Positions 7,639 through 14,123 of a stretch of 14,826 nt of DNA are shown here, in pieces. Origin of the DNA: Lachnospiraceae bacterium (lineage in GTDB: Bacteria; Bacillota; Clostridia; Lachnospirales; Lachnospiraceae); contig DPJQ01000024.1 in the NCBI GenBank assembly GCA_003542935.1, positions 3,945 through 18,770 of the forward strand. The letters are read 5' to 3'. The notes below the pieces were generated by a model that was not told where the DNA came from, made no database searches, and worked only from the letters and a program-made list of their open reading frames with translations. A program made the position numbers and the translations under genes. Position 1 is the first letter of the stretch. Each line of letters opens with the position of its first letter.

Positions 7639-9032
7639 TCCATTTCCTCCAACACTCTGTCCCCGTAACGGAATTCATCGATATAATACAAATGTCCCGT
7701 CAGGTCTATGTAGTTTTTCTCCTGGAATTCACGGAGAATGTCCCTGACTTTATAAGGAGTAATGATAACTGCCGTATCATCGTCAAGCTTCTTCAAAACC
7801 GTTTCCATACTCTTTACTTCTACGCCGTCTATGGTGCGCCCCGCCTTTGCTTTATCACAGAAACAGGCCACGGGAATACGAAATTTTCTTAATGCCTTCA
7901 GAAGTTTCTTTCCATTGTTCCCTGCACCGTAGAGAACAATTTTTTTGTCTCTCAGAAGTCCATACAGGGTCTCAAAGCTTGCGAGAACAGTGGGCATAAT
8001 GCGAAATTCCGCATTCCTTTTTCTGTGGAAAGCAGACAAGTCTTCTGGCAGCGCATAATTTTCATTTCTGTCAATGAGCTCACTGATTTTATAGATATTA
8101 TTAAAATCCCGGCTGGGTGTACCGGGATCCCTTGCCGTCCAAACATAGCCGATCTGCACGTTGATTTTATTTTCATGCGCTAAATCCCGCAGAAGACAGG
8201 CAGCTTTCAGTTCTCTTTCCGTGAACCGGAGTAAATCAGGATAGTCCTCCCATCCATAGGAGAGCATGTCCGTATCAATACAGACTGCTTTTATGTCCAA
8301 TTTTGCGGCAAGGCTGATAAAATCCCTTATGGACTGTTCATCAGAATTAGAATTCGTGACAACATATTTTAAAAGCAGATTTTCGGTTTTCTCCCGGTAG
8401 ATTTTGATATTATCCACCACCTGCCGGAATTTGTCGCGGCCTTTCGTGGCAAGAAATGCCCTCCGGTTTCCGGCATCTAAAGAAATCCTCAAGGATACCA
8501 GGTCGTTGTCTAAATGATTTTTCAAGACATCACTGATAATGACCGCATTTGTATTTACCCTCTGCATAAATCCTTTCTGCAGCAGGAAAAGAAAAATCCT
8601 TTCAAAATCATCGCTGGCCGTGGGTTCGCCGCCGCCCCAGTCAAACAAACAGTTCCCGGCGATCATACCCTCATCTATAAATGCCCGGATCATGGGAAGC
8701 GGATCGTACAGGCTCTTTCTCTCTCCCCGGAAATTTCCACAGTAAATGCATCTATTCTGGCAGTAATACATGGGATTAATAGTAATGATCTCTATTTTTT
8801 CCGGGTTTTTGGCGCCTTGAATTAAATTACTGCATCCGGAACAAAGCGGGGCGTCCGTCAGATTTTTTTCTGTTATTTCCTTGATGGAAGCTTTGTAATA
8901 CTCCGGAGTAAACTCACCGTCACAGCCATATCTCCAGATGACGCGGTCCCCAATATCAATCCCATGGCAAAGGCTGACTGTATCATAGTTAAAATTGATC
9001 CTTCCGCCAATCGCATAACACTGTCTTGCCAT
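7635..9032 (-). CDS. Radical SAM enzyme with C-terminal GAG Rossmann module
   Basis: A 465-residue protein. The radical SAM core carries the [4Fe-4S] motif CQNRCIYC (91-98; Cys 91, 95, 98), the SAM-binding WGGGEPT (132-138) and RISLDAG (182-188). Before it, residues 1-80 hold more cysteines, with GCDGEF (36-41) and CSGCSN (64-69), which might bind a second cluster or zinc. There is no C-terminal SPASM domain. Residues about 363-460 are a Rossmann-like module: KIVLYGAGNNGKKLLKAL (364-381), CFCDKAKAGRTIDG (390-403), DTAVIITP (419-426). The fusion to a module shared with adjacent glycosyltransferases ties it to the glycan pathway, where it could modify a sugar or sugar nucleotide; the substrate is unknown. 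The start has AAGGAG seven bases upstream and stands one base after the stop of the GT32-like gene. The stop overlaps the WbsX start. Confidence 0.93.
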   Translation of the reverse strand: MARQCYAIGGRINFNYDTVSLCHGIDIGDRVIWRYGCDGEFTPEYYKASIKEITEKNLTDAPLCSGCSNLIQGAKNPEKIEIITINPMYYCQNRCIYCGNFRGERKSLYDPLPMIRAFIDEGMIAGNCLFDWGGGEPTASDDFERIFLFLLQKGFMQRVNTNAVIISDVLKNHLDNDLVSLRISLDAGNRRAFLATKGRDKFRQVVDNIKIYREKTENLLLKYVVTNSNSDEQSIRDFISLAAKLDIKAVCIDTDMLSYGWEDYPDLLRFTERELKAACLLRDLAHENKINVQIGYVWTARDPGTPSRDFNNIYKISELIDRNENYALPEDLSAFHRKRNAEFRIMPTVLASFETLYGLLRDKKIVLYGAGNNGKKLLKALRKFRIPVACFCDKAKAGRTIDGVEVKSMETVLKKLDDDTAVIITPYKVRDILREFQEKNYIDLTGHLYYIDEFRYGDRVLEEME

Positions 9033-9033
9033 C

Positions 9034-10098
9034 TTATATCTCCTTTATTTTACTTTTTTCGCCTGCCCACGTCCATGTACAGTGATGGACAGATATGGTT
9101 TCCTCCGTGATTCTTAAACGGTCACTGTATAAACTTTTCGCGTTAAAATACATCACCGGATACACGCTCATATCATCAATAATCTGAAAATTCCCATCCA
9201 GTTTTAAGCCATGTCGTTTTAAAACTGCTGTTTCATAAATCGGACAAAGCGTCATTTGCTCCGGGTCTTCTTTGTTTACGAATTCCAGCTCGTCATAAAA
9301 ATCCAGCAGCTCCTTTATGATCGGGAATCCGGGCCTCGCTCCAAATCCAGAGCCCGTATTGACTGTGGATAGCCGCTCGAAGCCGATATAGGCATCGTTA
9401 AATAGCAGCTCGTCCGGACGCCTGATCATTTCTACATCCGTATCCATATAGATGCCGCCATGCCGGTATATAACGTCCAAACGCGCGTAATCCGACACAA
9501 ACCCCCAGCGCTTATTCTCATATGCTGCTTTCATATAAGCATTTTTTGAGACATCATAATTACGCTCATTCCATAAAACCATTTCAAAGTCCGGGCATAG
9601 CTTTTTCCATCCATCTATGTACCTTTGCAATCTTTGCGGAACCGCATTCCCGGAGAACCAGAAATAATGGATTTTTCTGGGGATCGCCTCTGCTTTATTT
9701 TTTTGAAAACCATCCGGAGGACATGCGCAGGACCAGGCCGCCGTATCCAGAATTTCCTGGAAATCTGTATATTCCAGTCCGGCCGGCATTTCCATACGCT
9801 CCAGTTGGGCGACAATCTCATCTCTATATGAGCTTGTAATCAGCAGAACCGTTTCAGACAGATCCTCTGTCAGGAGAATGTCAACGGGATAAACCTTGAT
9901 TCGTTTACTGCCAATCTCCTTTTCTGTATAGTGAAGTGCAGGATTATTGTCTATGATCCCGTTGATATGTTCCGGCAGGGCAGGTATGTCACTGCATATT
10001 TCCGTGAGCATTTTACCGGCCCCGAAGCAGAAGCACCTCTTGCCCTTTAGCGTCTCCCACAAGTCACTAATCGCTATAATATTTTCCAGCCGCTTCAT
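9034..10098 (-). CDS. GT32-like DXD glycosyltransferase with N-terminal GAG Rossmann module
   Basis: A 354-residue protein. The N-terminal part (about 19-115) is a Rossmann-like module: GKRCFCFGAGKMLTE (19-33), HINGIIDNN (44-52), VLLITSSY (84-91). The C-terminal part (138-350) is a glycosyltransferase of the DXD sugar-binding type (Gly_transf_sug, GT32-like): PRKIHYFWFSG (140-150), SDYARLDVIYRHGGIYMDTD (202-221) with the metal-binding D219-T-D221, and TWTWAG (341-346). Such enzymes transfer hexoses from UDP- or GDP-sugars in capsule and teichoic-acid-like glycans. There is no signal peptide or membrane helix. The start has GGAG six bases upstream and lies 22 bases after the stop of the MAF-like gene. 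The module is N-terminal here but C-terminal in the GT2 and radical SAM proteins. Confidence 0.93.
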   Translation of the reverse strand: MKRLENIIAISDLWETLKGKRCFCFGAGKMLTEICSDIPALPEHINGIIDNNPALHYTEKEIGSKRIKVYPVDILLTEDLSETVLLITSSYRDEIVAQLERMEMPAGLEYTDFQEILDTAAWSCACPPDGFQKNKAEAIPRKIHYFWFSGNAVPQRLQRYIDGWKKLCPDFEMVLWNERNYDVSKNAYMKAAYENKRWGFVSDYARLDVIYRHGGIYMDTDVEMIRRPDELLFNDAYIGFERLSTVNTGSGFGARPGFPIIKELLDFYDELEFVNKEDPEQMTLCPIYETAVLKRHGLKLDGNFQIIDDMSVYPVMYFNAKSLYSDRLRITEETISVHHCTWTWAGEKSKIKEI

Positions 10099-10120
10099 CT
10101 TATTCTCCGTTCATATACAA

Positions 10121-11257
10121 TTACTCCGTATAACAATCCCTGAAAAGCCCTTTTAGTCCCACAGGGTTCATCGAGCATATTTCCACATCGGGATAATATA
10201 TTTCACCAAATCTCTTCAGCAATCCGTATCCAAGCTTAAAATATTTCGCATGGGGCACATCAAGGTTTGAAGCTTCGTAAAAATGATCCCATTTACCCGA
10301 AACATCGCAGCCGACCAGATATATTCTGGATGGATGTGTATAGAATGCGAACTGAAGAGCGGAAAACACAATACTGAAATAGTCCGTTAGGGGATGCCGG
10401 CATATATCTTTGACAAGATCGTCCGTCATGCAGGGACCATTCACAAAATACTGACGGATATTCTTGTTTTTATTAATATTCCTAATATCTATCTCGCGTC
10501 TTGAGTAAGCTAACCTGTCTGCGATTCTTCCGATGAATATTTCCCCCTTGCATTTCTCTACAGCATTTTCAATAGGAATTTTGTTAAACGCCCTGCTGTC
10601 ATGCGCAAAATAATAATCCAGAGGTATGTCCAGTACAGGTGTTGTATTTACACCTATGTGCAGAGCATTTTTCTTCTTCCTATATTGGGAAGCTGTCGGT
10701 CCGGTCGCCAGCAAAACCATTTCTTTTCCGGAATTTATATTCTTAAATTTTCCAAATGCCTCCGTATTTGTTTTAACGGCTTCAATCTGCCATGAAACGG
10801 TATTTTCCAATTTCCCAATCCGGAAACGGGTAGCTTCATCACTTATATTCATGACAATATTTGCCGGTATCTGCTCAAATTCTTTTTCTGATTCTGTAAA
10901 TACATTTCCGGATATCGTAATTACTTTGCGGCACGCTTTAGAGCACAGCGTTTCTTCTGCTTCTTCACGCAGCTGTTCGCCAACTGCCGCAAAAAAGCAC
11001 GCTGTCCGGTAAAAATGCGGCAGATACCGGATCGCGACCACCGGGATTCCATAGATCTCCGTGGGATTTACCGAATCATCCTCTACGGCGATACATAGGA
11101 TATAATGCCTCAATCCTCTGTATTGAAGATACCGAAGCAGCACATGGGCCATAGCGCCTGCGCCGTAAACAATAACTTCCCGCTCTGCCATTATTTCTGA
11201 TGTCAATTCATCCAGTGAATCTATCATTCTACATTCGATATCTACTCCCATAATCAT
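10121..11257 (-). CDS. MAF/DUF115-like putative glycan transferase with N-terminal GAG Rossmann module
   Basis: A 378-residue protein. Residues about 25-118 form the Rossmann-like module: EREVIVYGAGAMAHVLLRYL (25-44), YGIPVVAI (69-76), CRKVITISG (109-117). Residues about 175-370 resemble the MAF/DUF115 group and, more loosely, GT42 sialyltransferases: VLLATGPTA (181-189), IGVNTTPVL (201-209), DYYFAHD (214-220) and IYLVGCDVSGKWDHFYEA (312-329). MAF proteins attach nonulosonic acids to flagellin in other bacteria. Here that would fit the CMP-sugar genes just upstream, but the assignment rests on motif shape alone. The same motif series recurs in the C-terminal half of the aldolase protein. The first ATG (11257) overlaps the HAD stop (ATGA). 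A second ATG at 11251 has GGAG seven bases upstream and may be the real start. Confidence 0.8.
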   Translation of the reverse strand: MIMGVDIECRMIDSLDELTSEIMAEREVIVYGAGAMAHVLLRYLQYRGLRHYILCIAVEDDSVNPTEIYGIPVVAIRYLPHFYRTACFFAAVGEQLREEAEETLCSKACRKVITISGNVFTESEKEFEQIPANIVMNISDEATRFRIGKLENTVSWQIEAVKTNTEAFGKFKNINSGKEMVLLATGPTASQYRKKKNALHIGVNTTPVLDIPLDYYFAHDSRAFNKIPIENAVEKCKGEIFIGRIADRLAYSRREIDIRNINKNKNIRQYFVNGPCMTDDLVKDICRHPLTDYFSIVFSALQFAFYTHPSRIYLVGCDVSGKWDHFYEASNLDVPHAKYFKLGYGLLKRFGEIYYPDVEICSMNPVGLKGLFRDCYTE

Positions 11258-11802
11258 TCTCCCGCTCCAAGCATTCTATGTAAATCGTTTACTCCGTAAA
11301 CAGACCTTATCGCCTCAGCCCACTGTTTCCTTCCCTTGAGAATATGCTCGGCCACATCTCTCACCGCGCCATTTCCGCCTGTCCGTGCCGATATATAATC
11401 GGATATTTCTTTTATCTCCTCACAGGCATTTGCCGGACACGCTTTGAACCCACATAGGGACATCGCGGCATAATCATTCAGATCATCACCCAGATATCCG
11501 ATCTCCCCGGCAGACACCCCATAATCTTTTGTGAAATGCTCTAAAAACAGTTTTTTATCTTTAACGTCCTGATACAGGAACTCCACCCGCAGATCCTGCA
11601 TTCTCCGCTCTGTGGCAAAACATCTCCGTCCCGTTACAACCAGCGGCTGTATCCCCGCCGCTTTCAGACAGAATAATCCCGCCGCATCTTTTGTGCAGAA
11701 TTTTTTTATTTCATTTCCATAGGAATCGTAATAAATGCCGCCGTCTGTCATGGTGCCGTCCACATCTATAATGATGTATTTTAATAATTGCAACTTATTC
11801 AT
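11254..11802 (-). CDS. KdsC-like HAD phosphatase (ulosonate-phosphate phosphatase type)
   Basis: A 182-residue HAD-superfamily phosphatase without a cap domain. It shows the KdsC/CMP-KdoC pattern: IIDVDGTMTDGG (11-22) with nucleophile D13 and acid D15, LVVTGR (54-59) with T57, a lysine near 82-84, GDDLNDYAAM (105-114) with metal-binding aspartates, and GGNGAVRD (142-149), which is characteristic of the tetrameric KdsC group. Members remove phosphate from Kdo-8-phosphate or from nonulosonic acid 9-phosphates. In this operon it would remove the phosphate from the aldolase product before CMP activation; that role is inferred from the neighbours. The start overlaps the aldolase stop and its own stop overlaps the next start (both ATGA), so the three genes are translationally coupled. 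The ribosome site (GAGAAAG) is poor, in keeping with coupling. Confidence 0.92.
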   Translation of the reverse strand: MNKLQLLKYIIIDVDGTMTDGGIYYDSYGNEIKKFCTKDAAGLFCLKAAGIQPLVVTGRRCFATERRMQDLRVEFLYQDVKDKKLFLEHFTKDYGVSAGEIGYLGDDLNDYAAMSLCGFKACPANACEEIKEISDYISARTGGNGAVRDVAEHILKGRKQWAEAIRSVYGVNDLHRMLGAGE

Positions 11803-13370
11803 ATAAATGCTTTCTCATAAATAGATTCCGTAATAAATTCAATATGTACGTCATAAAAGTAATTCTTCAGAATTTGGATCACTTTTATATTTTCGTCTTC
11901 GTAATTGTAAACGGACTCCATCTGATCATTGTAAAAATTGTTTTTAGCAGAAAACCCATCCCATCCTGCAACCGAAATATTTTTTATTCCTATGTCTTTC
12001 ATTAAATGCATCAGCATAAGCATACAGTTATCCCAGTATATTTCACCAAATCTCCCCAGTTCATTCGTATTCAATATATTCTGATTTTCCCGGCATTCAT
12101 CTTTCATAAATGCACCGATCATCAGTTTCTGCCATGGAACCCGCCCCATTATAAAACCCAAACGCTTTAGATTGGTACAAAAAACATAGTCTGTTTCTAT
12201 TGTATCCGGTACAAAATTCGCAGAAATAAGAAAACAATCCGTCTTTATTCTTTTTTTCAATTCCTGTTCGGCGCCTGGAAGCGTATGTCCGGGAGCGATC
12301 AGTATGACCTCGCGATTACCGATCTCAGATCTGAGTTTTTCACGAAAATAAGAATCATCTACGTCAGTCGCCACAAAATCCCTGTATAATTTTTCAACAT
12401 ATGCCTCGTCATATCTGGATTTATACTTTTCAGAAATCTGTCCCAGAATATGCCGAATCTGTTTTACTTTCAACTTTTGTTTTTTCATCAGATATTCCGC
12501 ATAACTTCTATGCAGTTTGTACTGTGCCGAAAGAGAATATACCGTTTCATATCCCCAGGGATATTTTTTCTTAAATTCCTGTATATACTGGTCAATCAGA
12601 TCTAATGCTATATCCACATCATAATGGGATGCTTTCTTTCGGTTAAGGAAACTCATCATCAGCTCTATACAAAGATTCCCCGGCTCTCTTCCCATCCCAA
12701 GCAGGGACGCGTCTACTATGATATCCCTGCTGCCCGATGCGATTTCCACTACTGACTGCGCTAACGTATACGCCATTTGAAGATTGTCGTGAAAATGAAA
12801 GCCCAGACAGATATCTTCCCTCAGGTTATGATCCAGTAACATGTGCAGCCGCATCAGATCGTCCTTCGTAAGCGCCCCAAAGGTATCAACCACAGTGAAC
12901 ACATCCGCTCCCATAGCATTCGCCGCAGATATCATTTCCAGGATCTCCATATCTGTATATCCTGCAATATTGATCGGATTTACCGAAACATGATACCCCT
13001 TTCTGATAACTTCCCGGCAATAATCCAATCCCTCGCCCTTATCATAATCATGAAAGCTGACCCGAATCATCCCAATCGGACCGCCGCAATAGTCAGGCAG
13101 TTTATGAATCGGATACTGATCTTCCTGGATCATGACAGCATATCTGCACTGATCATCTCTGCCGCAAAATCTGGATTCAAAATTCTCTATGGAATCAGAT
13201 GCAGAATAGCCAAATCCTACATTTTTCTCGCGGAGAAACCCAATTTCAATATAATCTACTTTTGCGCAGTCCAGGCCCCTGATAATACTACGGATTACCT
13301 CTTCTCCAAACAAGGAGCCATTCTGATGCCCGCCGTCTCTCAGTGTGCAATCCAGCAATTTTATACTCAT
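11799..13370 (-). CDS. DRE-TIM aldolase (HMGL / 4-hydroxy-2-oxovalerate aldolase-like) fused to a MAF/DUF115-like domain
   Basis: A 523-residue two-domain protein. Residues 1-290 are a DRE-TIM metallolyase barrel: LLDCTLRDGGHQNG (5-18) with R11 and D12, IEIGFL (41-46), VVDTFGAL (160-167), GFHFHDN (190-196) with the metal-binding H193 and H195, and GMGREPGNLCIE (225-236). The RDGG form is closest to 4-hydroxy-2-oxovalerate aldolases, which cleave or form carbon-carbon bonds between pyruvate and an aldehyde. Residues about 350-523 are a different domain: EVILIAPGHTL (354-364), DYVFCTNLKRL (394-404) and NISVAGWDGFS (464-474). This order matches the MAF/DUF115-like half of the protein encoded at 10121-11257. 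The start overlaps the synthetase stop and the stop overlaps the HAD start. The proposed role, condensing pyruvate with an aldose to make a 3-deoxy-2-ulosonic acid, is inference. Confidence 0.9.
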   Translation of the reverse strand: MSIKLLDCTLRDGGHQNGSLFGEEVIRSIIRGLDCAKVDYIEIGFLREKNVGFGYSASDSIENFESRFCGRDDQCRYAVMIQEDQYPIHKLPDYCGGPIGMIRVSFHDYDKGEGLDYCREVIRKGYHVSVNPINIAGYTDMEILEMISAANAMGADVFTVVDTFGALTKDDLMRLHMLLDHNLREDICLGFHFHDNLQMAYTLAQSVVEIASGSRDIIVDASLLGMGREPGNLCIELMMSFLNRKKASHYDVDIALDLIDQYIQEFKKKYPWGYETVYSLSAQYKLHRSYAEYLMKKQKLKVKQIRHILGQISEKYKSRYDEAYVEKLYRDFVATDVDDSYFREKLRSEIGNREVILIAPGHTLPGAEQELKKRIKTDCFLISANFVPDTIETDYVFCTNLKRLGFIMGRVPWQKLMIGAFMKDECRENQNILNTNELGRFGEIYWDNCMLMLMHLMKDIGIKNISVAGWDGFSAKNNFYNDQMESVYNYEDENIKVIQILKNYFYDVHIEFITESIYEKAFI

Positions 13371-14110
13371 AAATCAACGAGACCTTCCTCTTTCATCAAC
13401 CCACATACCTTTTCCAGATCCTTGGGCGTATCCACCGACAGGCTTTCCCGAATCTCCGCCGGACAGAACTGCAGAAGCTTTCCATAATCAATAAAACGGA
13501 GGGTGTCGATTCCCTCTATTTTCTCGAATCTTCCCGGAGTCGATGTTCCATAAAATTCCAGCATCTTCCGGTTGTATCCAATCACGCCCACATGTTTATA
13601 ATACTTAAATGCCAGCGAAGCATAGGGATATGGGATAGGCGTGCGGGACATATAAAGCGCCTTGAAATTATCATCGAAAACAACTTTTATATTTGTCGGA
13701 TCAACGACCCCCACAGGGTCAGTAAACGGACAGATCGTATTTGTTCCAAACTCTGTGTCCTGCAAAACACGGTCAGGGACGGCTGCGTCTATCGCCATTG
13801 GATCGATCATTGGTTCGTCCCCGTTAATGGTGACATAAAAATCAGCAGCTATCTTTTGCGACACTTCCAGCATACGGCTGGCTGTCGTCGGGTGTCTGTC
13901 TGACGTCATGATTACGTTCATATCATATTTCTTACAGACAGCTTCAATCCTCGCATCGTCTGTCGCTACGATAAGCTCATCGAGTCTGGCAGACTTTAAC
14001 GCCTGCTGATATACCCACCAAACCATCGGCCTTCCATAGATATCCGCCAGCGCTTTCCCCGGGAATCTTGTGGATGCATATCTGGAAGCTACTACTCCTA
14101 ATGTTTTCAT
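13367..14110 (-). CDS. KdsB-like CMP-ulosonate synthetase (cytidylyltransferase)
   Basis: A 247-residue nucleotidyltransferase of the KdsB/NeuA type, which activates a 2-keto-3-deoxy sugar acid with CTP to give the CMP-sugar. Seen are ASRYASTRFPGKAL (8-21) with the CTP-binding R10, R15 and K19, VATDD (48-52), NGDEPMID (96-103) with the metal-binding Asp, KHVGVIGYN (172-180), and SVDTPKDLEKV (225-235). The overall match is nearer to KdsB than to NeuA. The segment that reads SGTER in KdsB is TTASR here (75-79), and the LEQLR element reads IEGIDTLRF (198-206), so the sugar acid is probably not ordinary Kdo. The start at 14110 (ATG) has GAGAGG seven bases upstream and gives the standard family N-terminus. 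A GTG at 14125 would overlap the upstream stop by four bases. No lipid A or Kdo pathway genes are nearby. Confidence 0.93.
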   Translation of the reverse strand: MKTLGVVASRYASTRFPGKALADIYGRPMVWWVYQQALKSARLDELIVATDDARIEAVCKKYDMNVIMTSDRHPTTASRMLEVSQKIAADFYVTINGDEPMIDPMAIDAAVPDRVLQDTEFGTNTICPFTDPVGVVDPTNIKVVFDDNFKALYMSRTPIPYPYASLAFKYYKHVGVIGYNRKMLEFYGTSTPGRFEKIEGIDTLRFIDYGKLLQFCPAEIRESLSVDTPKDLEKVCGLMKEEGLVDL

Positions 14111-14117
14111 CCTCTTA

Positions 14118-14123
14118 CCTCTC
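14118..14123 (-). promoter_or_regulatory. Ribosome binding site deciding the synthetase start
   Basis: The minus strand reads GAGAGG seven bases before the ATG at 14108-14110. It lies inside the last codons of the upstream gene and favours the ATG over the in-frame GTG at 14125. Confidence 0.6.

Noticed and set aside
9034..11257. Idea that the GAG modules are sugar-nucleotide epimerase or PglD-type domains with their own catalysis
   Set aside because: The modules are too short for an SDR epimerase and lack the YxxxK pair, and no left-handed helix acyltransferase repeats follow, so only a binding or scaffold role is proposed.
12843..13487. Plus-strand open frame of 214 codons
   Set aside because: It is antisense to the aldolase and synthetase genes and has no recognisable motif.
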